Of a stretch of 64,000 nucleotides of DNA, positions 1-6,779 are shown one piece after another (position 1 is the stretch's first letter; every line of letters begins with the position of its first letter). The position numbers and the translations under genes are program-made. Source of the stretch: Paraburkholderia caledonica NBRC 102488. GTDB taxonomy: Bacteria; Pseudomonadota; Gammaproteobacteria; Burkholderiales; Burkholderiaceae. The notes under the pieces are model-generated. The model searched no databases and was not told where the DNA came from. It saw nothing but the letters and a program-made list of their open reading frames with translations. The stretch is taken from NCBI RefSeq assembly GCF_000685095.1, contig NZ_BAYE01000003.1:62001-126000 (forward strand). Reading direction: 5' to 3'.

Positions 1-1583
1 GTCGAATCCGAAGCCTGCGGCTCACTCTCAAGTTGCAGCGGCAAGTCTTTTCCGTCTTTGCCGATCAGGCCGATCGCAAACGGAATCAGCAGCGGGCCTT
101 TTTGCGTTTCGCGTGCGGCCTGTGCCGCGTCGCCGTAACCTTGCGTGAGCGTTACGCTGTAGCGCTGCTGCGCGGCGTCGTAACGCGTGCGCACCGTCAC
201 CCGCGGCGTGCCCGCCTGGCTGTACCAGCGCTCGAACTGCGCGAGGTCGCGGCCGTTTGCGTCGGCGAGCGCATGACGGAAGTCGTCGCAGGTCACGGCC
301 TGGCCGTCATGCCGCTTGAAATACAGGTCCATGCCTTTGCGAAACCCTTCGCGGCCGAACAGCGTCTGATACATCCGCACGACTTCGGAGCCTTTCTCGT
401 AGACCGTCATCGTGTAGAAGTTATTGATCTCGACGTAGCTTTCGGGGCGCACCGGGTGGGCCATCGGTCCTGCGTCTTCGGCGAACTGCATCTGGCGCAG
501 CACGCGCACGTCTTCGATGCGCTTGGTGGCGCGCGCGGCTTCGTCACTGCCGTCGGTCTCGCCACCGGCCATGTCGGCCGAAAATTCCTGATCGCGAAAT
601 ACTGTCAGGCCTTCCTTGAGGCTCAACTGGAACCAGTCGCGGCACGTCACGCGATTGCCGGTCCAGTTGTGGAAATACTCGTGGCCGACCACCGCCTCGA
701 TATTCGCGAAGTCGGTGTCGGTCGCCGTCTCGGGGTTCGCCAGCACATACTTCGTGTTGAAGATGTTGAGCCCCTTGTTTTCCATCGCGCCCATGTTGAA
801 GTCGCTCACGGCGACGATCATGAAGCGGTCCAGATCCAGTTCGAGCCCGAAGCGCTCCTCGTCCCAGCGGATGGAGTGAATCAGCGAATCCATTGCGTGA
901 CGGGTCTTGTCGAGATCGTGCGGCTCGACCCACACCTGCAGCAGCTTTTCCTTGCCCGAACCCGTCTTTACGCGCTCTTCCAGCGCAACGAGCTTGCCGG
1001 CGACGAGCGCGAACAGATAGCTCGGCTTTCTGAACGGATCTTCCCAGCGCGCGAAATGGCGGCCGTCCGGCAGATCACCTTCTTCGAGCAGATTGCCGTT
1101 GGACAGCAGCACGGGGTAGTCGGCCTTGCTGGCTCGCAGCGTCACCGTGTAAGTGGCCATGACGTCCGGCCGGTCGAGGAAGTACGTGATGCGGCGAAAG
1201 CCTTCGGCCTCGCACTGCGTAAAGAAATTCCCACTCGAAACATACAGGCCGGAGAGCGTGGTGTTCGCGGCCGGATTGCAGATGCTCGTGAGCGTGAGCT
1301 CGAACTTCTCCGGCACGTTGTCGAGCACCAGTCCGTGTTCGTGCGCATGCGCGTTGGCGAAGGGCTGGCCGTCGAGCGTGGCGCTGACGAATTCAAGCTG
1401 TTCGCCCATGAGCTCCAGATGCGCGGCGCGCGACGCGTCCGGATTGCGGCGCACGCGCATTGTGTTCTTCACGACCGTGCGTTCCGGCAGCAGGTCGAAT
1501 TCGAGTGCGACGGTATCGATCAGGAAAGCGGGCGGCGCATAATCGGCGCGGCGGATCACATTGGGCGTTGCGGTATCGGCCAT
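1..1583 (-). CDS. pepN: Aminopeptidase N (PepN), 5' part; 3' end outside window
   Basis: M1-family zinc aminopeptidase, cytosolic, removing N-terminal residues from peptides. The gene runs off the left edge, so only about 527 codons are visible; the ATG is at 1583 (protein starts MADTATPNVIRR). The substrate-binding GAMEN motif is at residues 265-269 and the zinc/catalytic motif HEYFHNW begins at His301, within a few residues of the E. coli PepN positions. This fixes both identity and start. The first part matches the saddle-like N-terminal domain and the catalytic domain; the C-terminal domains lie outside. It is transcribed away from the lipoprotein gene at 1841. A long open frame on the opposite strand is a shadow of this gene. 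Confidence 0.96.
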   Translation of the reverse strand, partial: MADTATPNVIRRADYAPPAFLIDTVALEFDLLPERTVVKNTMRVRRNPDASRAAHLELMGEQLEFVSATLDGQPFANAHAHEHGLVLDNVPEKFELTLTSICNPAANTTLSGLYVSSGNFFTQCEAEGFRRITYFLDRPDVMATYTVTLRASKADYPVLLSNGNLLEEGDLPDGRHFARWEDPFRKPSYLFALVAGKLVALEERVKTGSGKEKLLQVWVEPHDLDKTRHAMDSLIHSIRWDEERFGLELDLDRFMIVAVSDFNMGAMENKGLNIFNTKYVLANPETATDTDFANIEAVVGHEYFHNWTGNRVTCRDWFQLSLKEGLTVFRDQEFSADMAGGETDGSDEAARATKRIEDVRVLRQMQFAEDAGPMAHPVRPESYVEINNFYTMTVYEKGSEVVRMYQTLFGREGFRKGMDLYFKRHDGQAVTCDDFRHALADANGRDLAQFERWYSQAGTPRVTVRTRYDAAQQRYSVTLTQGYGDAAQAARETQKGPLLIPFAIGLIGKDGKDLPLQLESEPQASDS

Positions 1584-1840
1584 GGCGTTCTGTAGTGATG
1601 GGACTCGAGCGGCCGGCGCACGAAGGCGCGTGAGCCGGGCTTGTCGAGCCATTGTACAAAGCCTCGGCGAATCGTGCGGAGCGAACTTTCGACCGTTCCC
1701 AATGCGCCGCAAGGCCGGCGCGCGAGCGGTCGTCCAGACAAACGTGGGCCCACGCAGCGGGGCCCGGAAAGGTGGGGCCTGGCCTACGGTCTACGTACAA
1801 TACAAACACGAGCCGACCCAAACGCTTCACGAGGTAGACC

Positions 1841-2551
1841 ATGAAAACGAACCGATGGACGCGCCGCGCCATGCTGGTGCTGGCGGCGCTGACCGTGCTG
1901 CTGTCCGGCTGCACGACTTATGTGACGACGCAAGTCACCGCGTTCTCCGACTGGAGCGGCGGCGACGCGACGCGTACCTACGCGTTCGCGCGCGAACTCG
2001 ACCAGCGGAACAATCTCGAACTGACCACGTATGAGCACATCGTCGCCAATGAACTGGCCACGCACGCGTTTCGCCAGGTGGACGGCGCGCAGGCGCGCTA
2101 TCTGGTCGGACTGTCGTATGGAATTCGCTCGGACCTGGTGACAGTGGCCGAGCCGGTCTATTACAACCCGTGGCCTGCGCCTTACTGGGGGTGGGGGCGC
2201 CCATATGATCCGTGGGGGCCATGGGGACCGTTTCCCGCCGGATACGTGAACCAGAGCTATCCGATCTTCACGCATCTGCTCGGTGTTCGGATCACCGAGC
2301 GCGCGACCGGCAAGGAGGTCTACAACGTGACCGCGCGCAATTCGGGCGGCGAGTCGTCGCTGGTGAGGGCCATGCCGTATCTCGCGCGCAGCGCGCTCGC
2401 TGACTTCCCGCTCGGCAATGGTGTCGTGCGTACGGTCAAGATTCCGCTCGGCGCGGGCGCAGGCGCTCCGAACGAAACGCCTGTGCCCGCCGCTGCACCG
2501 GCATCGGCAATGGCGCCTGCGCCCGCATCCGGCGCGAAAGCCGCGCAGTGA
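1841..2551 (+). CDS. DUF4136-family lipoprotein
   Basis: Predicted lipoprotein of 236 aa. A positively charged start and hydrophobic stretch lead to the lipobox LLSGC, with Cys24 as the lipidation site. The body matches the DUF4136 pattern: an N-terminal 'D.....TYAFA' segment, a central Trp/Pro/Gly-rich loop (residues about 105-130, WPAPYWGWGRPYDPWGPWG) and 'VRITERATGKEVYNVTA'. The last 35 residues are an Ala/Pro-rich tail. The function of DUF4136 proteins is not known; they sit in the cell envelope. A TACAAT hexamer about 40 bases upstream (near 1796) could be its -10 box. It is monocistronic: the next gene is convergent. Confidence 0.85.
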   Translation: MKTNRWTRRAMLVLAALTVLLSGCTTYVTTQVTAFSDWSGGDATRTYAFARELDQRNNLELTTYEHIVANELATHAFRQVDGAQARYLVGLSYGIRSDLVTVAEPVYYNPWPAPYWGWGRPYDPWGPWGPFPAGYVNQSYPIFTHLLGVRITERATGKEVYNVTARNSGGESSLVRAMPYLARSALADFPLGNGVVRTVKIPLGAGAGAPNETPVPAAAPASAMAPAPASGAKAAQ

Positions 2552-2586
2552 CGGAGCGGTGACGCAGCGGTGATGGAGCGGTGAGC
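2545..2586 (+). repeat. Short tandem repeat between convergent genes
   Basis: Four imperfect copies of a roughly 10-base unit GCRGTGAYGS run from the last codons of the lipoprotein gene into the gap before the convergent exporter gene. The repeat carries the lipoprotein stop codon. No U-run or strong stem is obvious, so I do not call it a terminator. Confidence 0.5.
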
Positions 2587-2631
2587 GCGGCGGCGCGCAA
2601 TCCGGCTGGCGCCCGGATCGCGCGGTTCGCT

Positions 2632-3204
2632 TCAGATTCCCGCGCCGAACAACGCCATCGTCCCGAGAACGACGAACAGCACGGCGGCGATGCCATGCAC
2701 GATGCCGGTCGGCAGACGGTGAGCGAAACGGTCGCCGAGCAGGATCGCCGGCACGTTGGCGATCATCATGCCGAGCGTGGTGCCGGCCACCACGCCGAAG
2801 AAATCGTGAAACCGCGCGGCCAGCGCCACCGTAGCGATCTGCGTCTTGTCGCCCATCTCCGCCAGGAAAAATGCCACCACAGTTGCGCCGAAGACGCCGA
2901 GGTGCGTGCGGTTCGTGTTGGCCTCGTCATCGGCTAGCTTGTCGGGCACGAGAATCCACAAACCCATGCCGATGAACGAGATGGCCAGCGCCCAGCGCAT
3001 CACAGTGGGCGTGAGCAGCGAGCCGAGCCACGCGCCAAGTGCGCCCGCGCCCGCGTGATTGACGAGTGTCGCGGCCAGCACGCCCAGGATAATTGGCGCT
3101 GGCTTGCGATAACGCGCGGCAAGCACGAGCGACAGCAATTGCGTCTTGTCGCCGATCTCGGCGAGCGCGACCGCTCCGGTCGAAATGAGAAAAGCGTGGA
3201 TCAC
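2632..3204 (-). CDS. GDT1/TMEM165-family (UPF0016) cation exporter, probably Mn2+
   Basis: Integral membrane protein of 190 aa with the two family-defining E-x-G-D-K-T motifs, at residues 16-21 (EIGDKT) and 116-121 (EMGDKT), each in a hydrophobic helix. The two homologous halves of three helices are typical of UPF0016 proteins, which move Mn2+/Ca2+ against H+; bacterial members are manganese exporters. I chose the GTG at 3204 because motif 1 then lies the usual distance from the N-terminus and a GGAAG sequence lies about 10 bases upstream. An upstream ATG at 3249 would add 15 polar residues and lies within the leader RNA. The manganese-riboswitch-like leader at 3255-3420 supports the substrate assignment. 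Confidence 0.88.
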   Translation of the reverse strand: MIHAFLISTGAVALAEIGDKTQLLSLVLAARYRKPAPIILGVLAATLVNHAGAGALGAWLGSLLTPTVMRWALAISFIGMGLWILVPDKLADDEANTNRTHLGVFGATVVAFFLAEMGDKTQIATVALAARFHDFFGVVAGTTLGMMIANVPAILLGDRFAHRLPTGIVHGIAAVLFVVLGTMALFGAGI

Positions 3205-3254
3205 GTTGTTTTGACTTCCCGGGCCGAGATTGAACGAGCGACGACCCACGACAC

Positions 3255-3420
3255 GCCGGGCCCAATTGCGGCGGGGTGTGGGTCATCGGTCTCGCCAGGC
3301 CTGAGGCTGCGGCTGCCATGGCCGTGACGGCCAAGTCTGTTGACAGGCGCCCCCGCGAGTTCGCGTTCCACGAGCCCGGCCTGCTTGCCGGACGAACGCG
3401 CTGCGGGGCGGCTACTCCCC
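3255..3420 (-). promoter_or_regulatory. yybP-ykoY-type manganese riboswitch
   Basis: The leader RNA of the GDT1-family gene begins (reading the minus strand from 3420) with GGGGAGTAGCCGCCCC, the hallmark first segment of yybP-ykoY aptamers. Near 3275-3299 it has GGCGAGACCGATGACCC, matching the second conserved segment. Stems lie between them (for example the GGCCGTCACGGCC arm near 3320). Known members bind Mn2+ and switch on Mn exporters such as mntP and GDT1-type proteins. The aptamer starts about 13 bases downstream of a TATAAT box and ends about 50 bases before the GTG start. The 3' boundary is approximate. Confidence 0.85.
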
Positions 3421-3432
3421 AATGAGGGGCGG

Positions 3433-3438
3433 ATTATA
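3433..3438 (-). promoter_or_regulatory. -10 box (TATAAT) of the riboswitch transcript
   Basis: A perfect TATAAT on the minus strand sits just upstream of the conserved start of the yybP-ykoY leader. This places transcription initiation near 3426-3420. No good -35 hexamer is visible at the usual spacing. Confidence 0.6.
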
Positions 3439-3952
3439 GCAGGCGTGGCATGACGGCCGCAGCGCCGGCCCATGCATCGGCCGGCAAAATGAATGTATTG
3501 AAGTGCAACAGCCTTCGCAGAAAGTTTATTGAAAGTTTCAAGCGACTTTCAACGTGAGCCGCGTCGTGCAACACTGGAGTCCGGCGGGAAAACACGCCGC
3601 CATAGGCATATTCCCAAGGCGCCCCTTGAAATGTCCGCAAATCTAATATGACCTGAACGGCACCGTGGCAATTGCGACACGGATACAGATGGATACGTCT
3701 TTTTTGGCTGATTTAAACGAAAATCTTCAGTATGATTCCGGCCACTGCGGGAGCCGGAGCCAATTTATAAGGTCGATTGTCAGAGGCACCTAAATAATCT
3801 GGCCGATGTGCCGTTAATTTCGGTGAGCCTACAAAAAGACTGGATCGACCCGCGGCTGGAGTTGCCGGTCCGCGCGGCGCGCATACGCTATGAAGGCTGC
3901 GTGTTCCGTCAGGCGCTTCAACCTCTCCCTGCTTCTACGCGCGAACACCGAT
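3439..3952. other. AT-richer intergenic control region upstream of the aryl-polyene operon
   Basis: About 500 bases without a convincing gene separate the divergent exporter leader from the first aryl-polyene gene. Base composition drops clearly below the flanks between about 3480 and 3830, as expected of promoter DNA. It holds the GAAAGTTT repeats at 3520-3550. Short frames here (for example 3434-3640 minus) lack coding character. I could not fix one -35/-10 pair for the large operon. Confidence 0.5.
3520..3550. repeat. GAAAGTTT direct repeats with inverted ACTTTC half-site
   Basis: GAAAGTTT occurs at 3520-3527 and 3531-3538, 11 bases apart (one helical turn), followed by the inverse ACTTTC at 3545-3550. 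This arrangement in the AT-rich region before the pigment operon is a plausible regulator-binding site. No regulator gene lies in the cluster. Confidence 0.4.
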
Positions 3953-4804
3953 ATGCCCGATCCGCACTGGACCATTCCGGTCGCTCGCTGGTCTAGCTGG
4001 CCTGCCGCCGCTTCTGCCTCACCCGACATCGGCTTTATCGAGCCGATCGTGCGGCGGCGTCTCAGCACTCTGTCCAGAGTCGCGCTGAAGGTTGCGCACG
4101 ATTGTGTCGGCGCCGACGAGGCCCGCGTCGTGTTCGCCTCGCGGCACGGAGAATTGCGCCGCACTACCGACATCCTCCGCGCAATCAGCTCCGGCGAGCC
4201 CGTTTCGCCGACCGCCTTCAGCCTCTCGGTGCTCAACGCCATGACGGGCGTGTTCGGCATTGCGCGCGGCGACCGCTCGGCTGCGAGCGCGATCTCCGCC
4301 GGGCCCGAAACGCTCGGCTATGCGCTCCTCGAAGCCTATGCGCAATTCGCGACGCAGCCTGCGTCGCCGGTATTGCTCGTCTACGCGGACGAACCCGCAG
4401 ATCCCGCATACGGCACCATCGAAGACGAAGTCCAAGGCGGCGCGATCGCTATTCTGCTGAGCAGCGAAGGCGCGTTGGGCCACCTCGTGTGCGCGCGATC
4501 CTCGGCTGTCGCCCCGGACATCTCGCGCGCAGTCGGCCATGGCGACCCCGGCCCGACGGCTGCAACGGCAGCACCGGCTGCAAGCACAGCAGCCGTTGCA
4601 GCCGCTGAGAAAAGCGTAGCGCCGGGCCACAGCGCGGCAACAGATGCAACTGGCGCGGCGCAACCGCGCAACGCCGCCGAGCCCGAAACGCGCTTCGCCA
4701 CGCAGAGCCAGGCGCTGCTGCACTGTCTCGAAACCGGCAAGCCGGCGGCCTGGCAGGGCGCCGGCGCCCTATGGCATTGGGGATGGCATGACCGCGCGGC
4801 TTGA
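3953..4804 (+). CDS. Beta-ketoacyl synthase N-terminal-like protein (aryl-polyene cluster)
   Basis: First gene of the aryl-polyene operon, 283 aa from the ATG at 3953. The N-terminal 'IPVARWSSWPA' matches the start of the ketoacyl-synt_2 family of half-size KS-like proteins found in APE clusters; an ATG at 3890 would add 21 unconserved residues. It carries the KS-like core ('SPTAFSLSVLNAMTGVFGI', 'ALLEAYAQFA') but no TAC-type active-site Cys, so it is probably not a condensing enzyme itself. Residues about 190-245 form an Ala/Thr/Pro-rich linker, which is unusual. It overlaps the next gene by 17 bases. Its exact role in initiation or partner binding is inferred. Confidence 0.75.
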   Translation: MPDPHWTIPVARWSSWPAAASASPDIGFIEPIVRRRLSTLSRVALKVAHDCVGADEARVVFASRHGELRRTTDILRAISSGEPVSPTAFSLSVLNAMTGVFGIARGDRSAASAISAGPETLGYALLEAYAQFATQPASPVLLVYADEPADPAYGTIEDEVQGGAIAILLSSEGALGHLVCARSSAVAPDISRAVGHGDPGPTAATAAPAASTAAVAAAEKSVAPGHSAATDATGAAQPRNAAEPETRFATQSQALLHCLETGKPAAWQGAGALWHWGWHDRAA

Positions 4805-5582
4805 TTACGCCTGGCGACTCTTCGCCACCGGCATGGCGTTCGTCGTGTTCGGCATCTGCGGCGTGCTATTTTCGGTGCTCGTGTTTCCGCTCGCGTGGCT
4901 GTGGCCGCATCGGGCGTCGCGACAGTTTGCGGTGACGGGCGTGATCCACTGGTTCTTCCGCGCGCTTGTCGCCGTCCTGCAGCGCATCGGCGTGATGGAG
5001 CTCGAAGTGTCGGGCGTGGACGCGTTGCGCGCGTGCAAGCCGTCCATCGTGGTGGCGAATCACCCCACGTATCTCGACGTGATGGTGCTGCTCTCGCTCA
5101 CGCCGCATGCATGCTGCGTCGTGAAAAACGCGCACTGGAGCAATCCGTGTTTCTGGGGCATCGTGCGCTCGGCGGAATACGTCAGCAATGTCGATCCCGC
5201 GGAACTGGTCGAGGCCGGCGCGAGGCAGCTGGCCGCGGGCTATACGATGATCATATTTCCGGAAGGCACGCGCAGCCCCGCGCCGAACCGGTTGCATGCG
5301 TTCTCGCGCGGCTTCGCGCATATGGCTTTGAAGGTCGGCGCGCCGATCGTGCCTGTGCTGATGGACTGCGACCCGCCCGCGTTCACGAAGCAGATGCGCT
5401 GGTACCACGTGCCCGCGCGAGCGTTCCGCATGCGCGTGAACGTGCTCGAACCATTGGGCGTGGACCAGCTCAAGGCAGACGACACTACACCGGCTCTCGC
5501 TGCGCGCAGCGTGACGAGTGCCGTCGAAGCACACATTACTCAGCACCTGTTCGATTATGGATTCTTTAAAACTGGAAATTAA
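4788..5582 (+). CDS. PlsC-type lysophospholipid acyltransferase family protein
   Basis: Inner-membrane acyltransferase of 264 aa with an N-terminal membrane segment (residues about 11-40). The catalytic H-x4-D motif is NHPTYLD with His92 and Asp97, and the acceptor motif FPEGTRS is at 157-163. PlsC-family enzymes move acyl groups from acyl-ACP or acyl-CoA to lipid acceptors. In aryl-polyene clusters this enzyme is thought to help attach the polyene to its membrane anchor (known for the family cluster; substrate here inferred). It overlaps the genes on both sides (ATG at 4788 inside the KS-like gene, stop inside the ACP gene). Confidence 0.87.
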   Translation: MTARLDYAWRLFATGMAFVVFGICGVLFSVLVFPLAWLWPHRASRQFAVTGVIHWFFRALVAVLQRIGVMELEVSGVDALRACKPSIVVANHPTYLDVMVLLSLTPHACCVVKNAHWSNPCFWGIVRSAEYVSNVDPAELVEAGARQLAAGYTMIIFPEGTRSPAPNRLHAFSRGFAHMALKVGAPIVPVLMDCDPPAFTKQMRWYHVPARAFRMRVNVLEPLGVDQLKADDTTPALAARSVTSAVEAHITQHLFDYGFFKTGN

Positions 5583-5856
5583 GCAGCTCCTCATCGAAGC
5601 GCTCGATCTGGAAGACCTGAGTCCCGCCGATATCGACGACGACGCGCCGTTGTTCGATACCGACGGCATCGGTCTCGATTCGATCGACGCACTCGAAATC
5701 GGCATCGTGCTGCGCAAACAATACCAATTGACCATTGCGGCAAACGACGAACGCACGCGCGAACACTTCCGCTCGATCAGCACGCTGGCCGCGCTGGTCG
5801 AGAGTCAGCGCGAAGCGGCGCACGCTGCGAACGAAACCAACAGAAAAGGGGAATAA
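5557..5856 (+). CDS. Acyl carrier protein 1 (aryl-polyene)
   Basis: Small acidic carrier protein, 99 aa, with the phosphopantetheine site GLDSIDALE (Ser42). It holds the growing chain during polyene assembly. The ATG at 5557 lies inside the previous gene and gives the normal distance to the serine. It has a C-terminal extension rich in Ala/Glu/Asn beyond the usual carrier fold. It is followed after 3 bases by a second ACP gene; paired ACPs are the rule in aryl-polyene clusters. Confidence 0.93.
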   Translation: MDSLKLEIKQLLIEALDLEDLSPADIDDDAPLFDTDGIGLDSIDALEIGIVLRKQYQLTIAANDERTREHFRSISTLAALVESQREAAHAANETNRKGE

Positions 5857-5859
5857 ATC

Positions 5860-6111
5860 GTGTCCGAGGCAGAGATTCTTGAACGCATCCGCGCCATCTT
5901 CAAAGAGAACTTCGCAATCGAGCCCGAGCGCGTGACGCCCGACGCCCATCTGTTCGAAGACCTCGATCTGGATAGCATCGACGCCGTCGATCTCGCGATC
6001 AAGCTGCAGGAAATGACCGGCCGCCGAATCAAGCCGGAAGAGTTCAAGTCGGTGCGCACGGTCGGCGACGTGATCGGTGCTGTCGAATCCCTGCTGGCGG
6101 CCCAAGGCTGA
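5860..6111 (+). CDS. Acyl carrier protein 2 (aryl-polyene)
   Basis: Carrier protein of 83 aa with phosphopantetheine motif DLDSIDAVD (Ser39) and the full four-helix length. It starts at a GTG (5860) with a good ribosome site AAGGGGAA about 6 bases upstream. Its stop overlaps the next ATG (TGATG). With ACP 1 it should supply the two carriers, one probably taking the aryl starter and the other the elongation intermediates; which is which cannot be read from sequence. Confidence 0.93.
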   Translation: MSEAEILERIRAIFKENFAIEPERVTPDAHLFEDLDLDSIDAVDLAIKLQEMTGRRIKPEEFKSVRTVGDVIGAVESLLAAQG

Positions 6112-6779
6112 TGCCGGCAGTGCGCTCGGGAACGCCGGCGAACGCGACCGGAGCGTCCGCTTCCGGCGCCTCGTCCACCGGCGGGCGTCATTGGGTCAAG
6201 GCAGTCGTGCAGGTGCTGGTGAAGCTCGCATATCCGGCCTTGATCCTCTGCGCATGGCGGTGGGACACGCCGCGTTATGTCGGCTGCATGCTGTTTGCGA
6301 TCCTGTGGTTGCAGCGCTGCGCCGGCAGCGGTCCGGTCGCGACATCGCTGCGCCGCCTCTCCGCAATCGACTGGACTGTGGTCGGCTTGCTGAGCTGCGC
6401 GTCGGCGGCGATCGTGTTGACCAACAGCGAGCTGCTGTTGCGCCTGTATCCATCGCTCGTCAATCTCGGACTGCTGATCGCATTCGGCGCGACGCTCGTG
6501 CGCGGGCCGTCGATGATCGAAAAGTTCGCGCGCCTCGGCAACCCCGATCTGCCGCCGGGCGCAGTGCGCCATACGCGGCGCGTTACACAGGTGTGGTGTG
6601 TGTTTTTTCTGTTGAACGGTGCTTTCTCCGCCTATACCGCGCTCTACTGGAGCCGCGCGAACTGGTCGCTCTATAACGGCGCGATTGCTTATGTGCTGAT
6701 CGGTGTTTTGCTGATCGCCGAGGTCATATGGCGCTACCTCGTGGTGCTGCCGCGCGCCGCGCGTTCGGAGGCGGCATGA
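6111..6779 (+). CDS. COG4648-type integral membrane protein (aryl-polyene)
   Basis: Predicted polytopic membrane protein, 222 aa, with about six hydrophobic segments after a short Ser/Ala/Gly-rich N-terminus. COG4648-type proteins are standard members of aryl-polyene operons, but no biochemical function is established; a role in lipid anchoring or transport of the product is a guess. Start overlaps the ACP stop (TGATG) and stop overlaps the next start (ATGA at 6776-6779). Confidence 0.8.
   Translation: MPAVRSGTPANATGASASGASSTGGRHWVKAVVQVLVKLAYPALILCAWRWDTPRYVGCMLFAILWLQRCAGSGPVATSLRRLSAIDWTVVGLLSCASAAIVLTNSELLLRLYPSLVNLGLLIAFGATLVRGPSMIEKFARLGNPDLPPGAVRHTRRVTQVWCVFFLLNGAFSAYTALYWSRANWSLYNGAIAYVLIGVLLIAEVIWRYLVVLPRAARSEAA

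Noticed and set aside
33..1595. 520-codon open frame on the plus strand
   Set aside because: It is antisense to pepN, whose catalytic motifs are intact on the minus strand; the plus frame is Arg/Val/His-rich without domains.
3434..3640. 68-codon minus-strand frame upstream of the pigment operon
   Set aside because: It overlaps the promoter of the riboswitch transcript and has no ribosome site or recognisable sequence.
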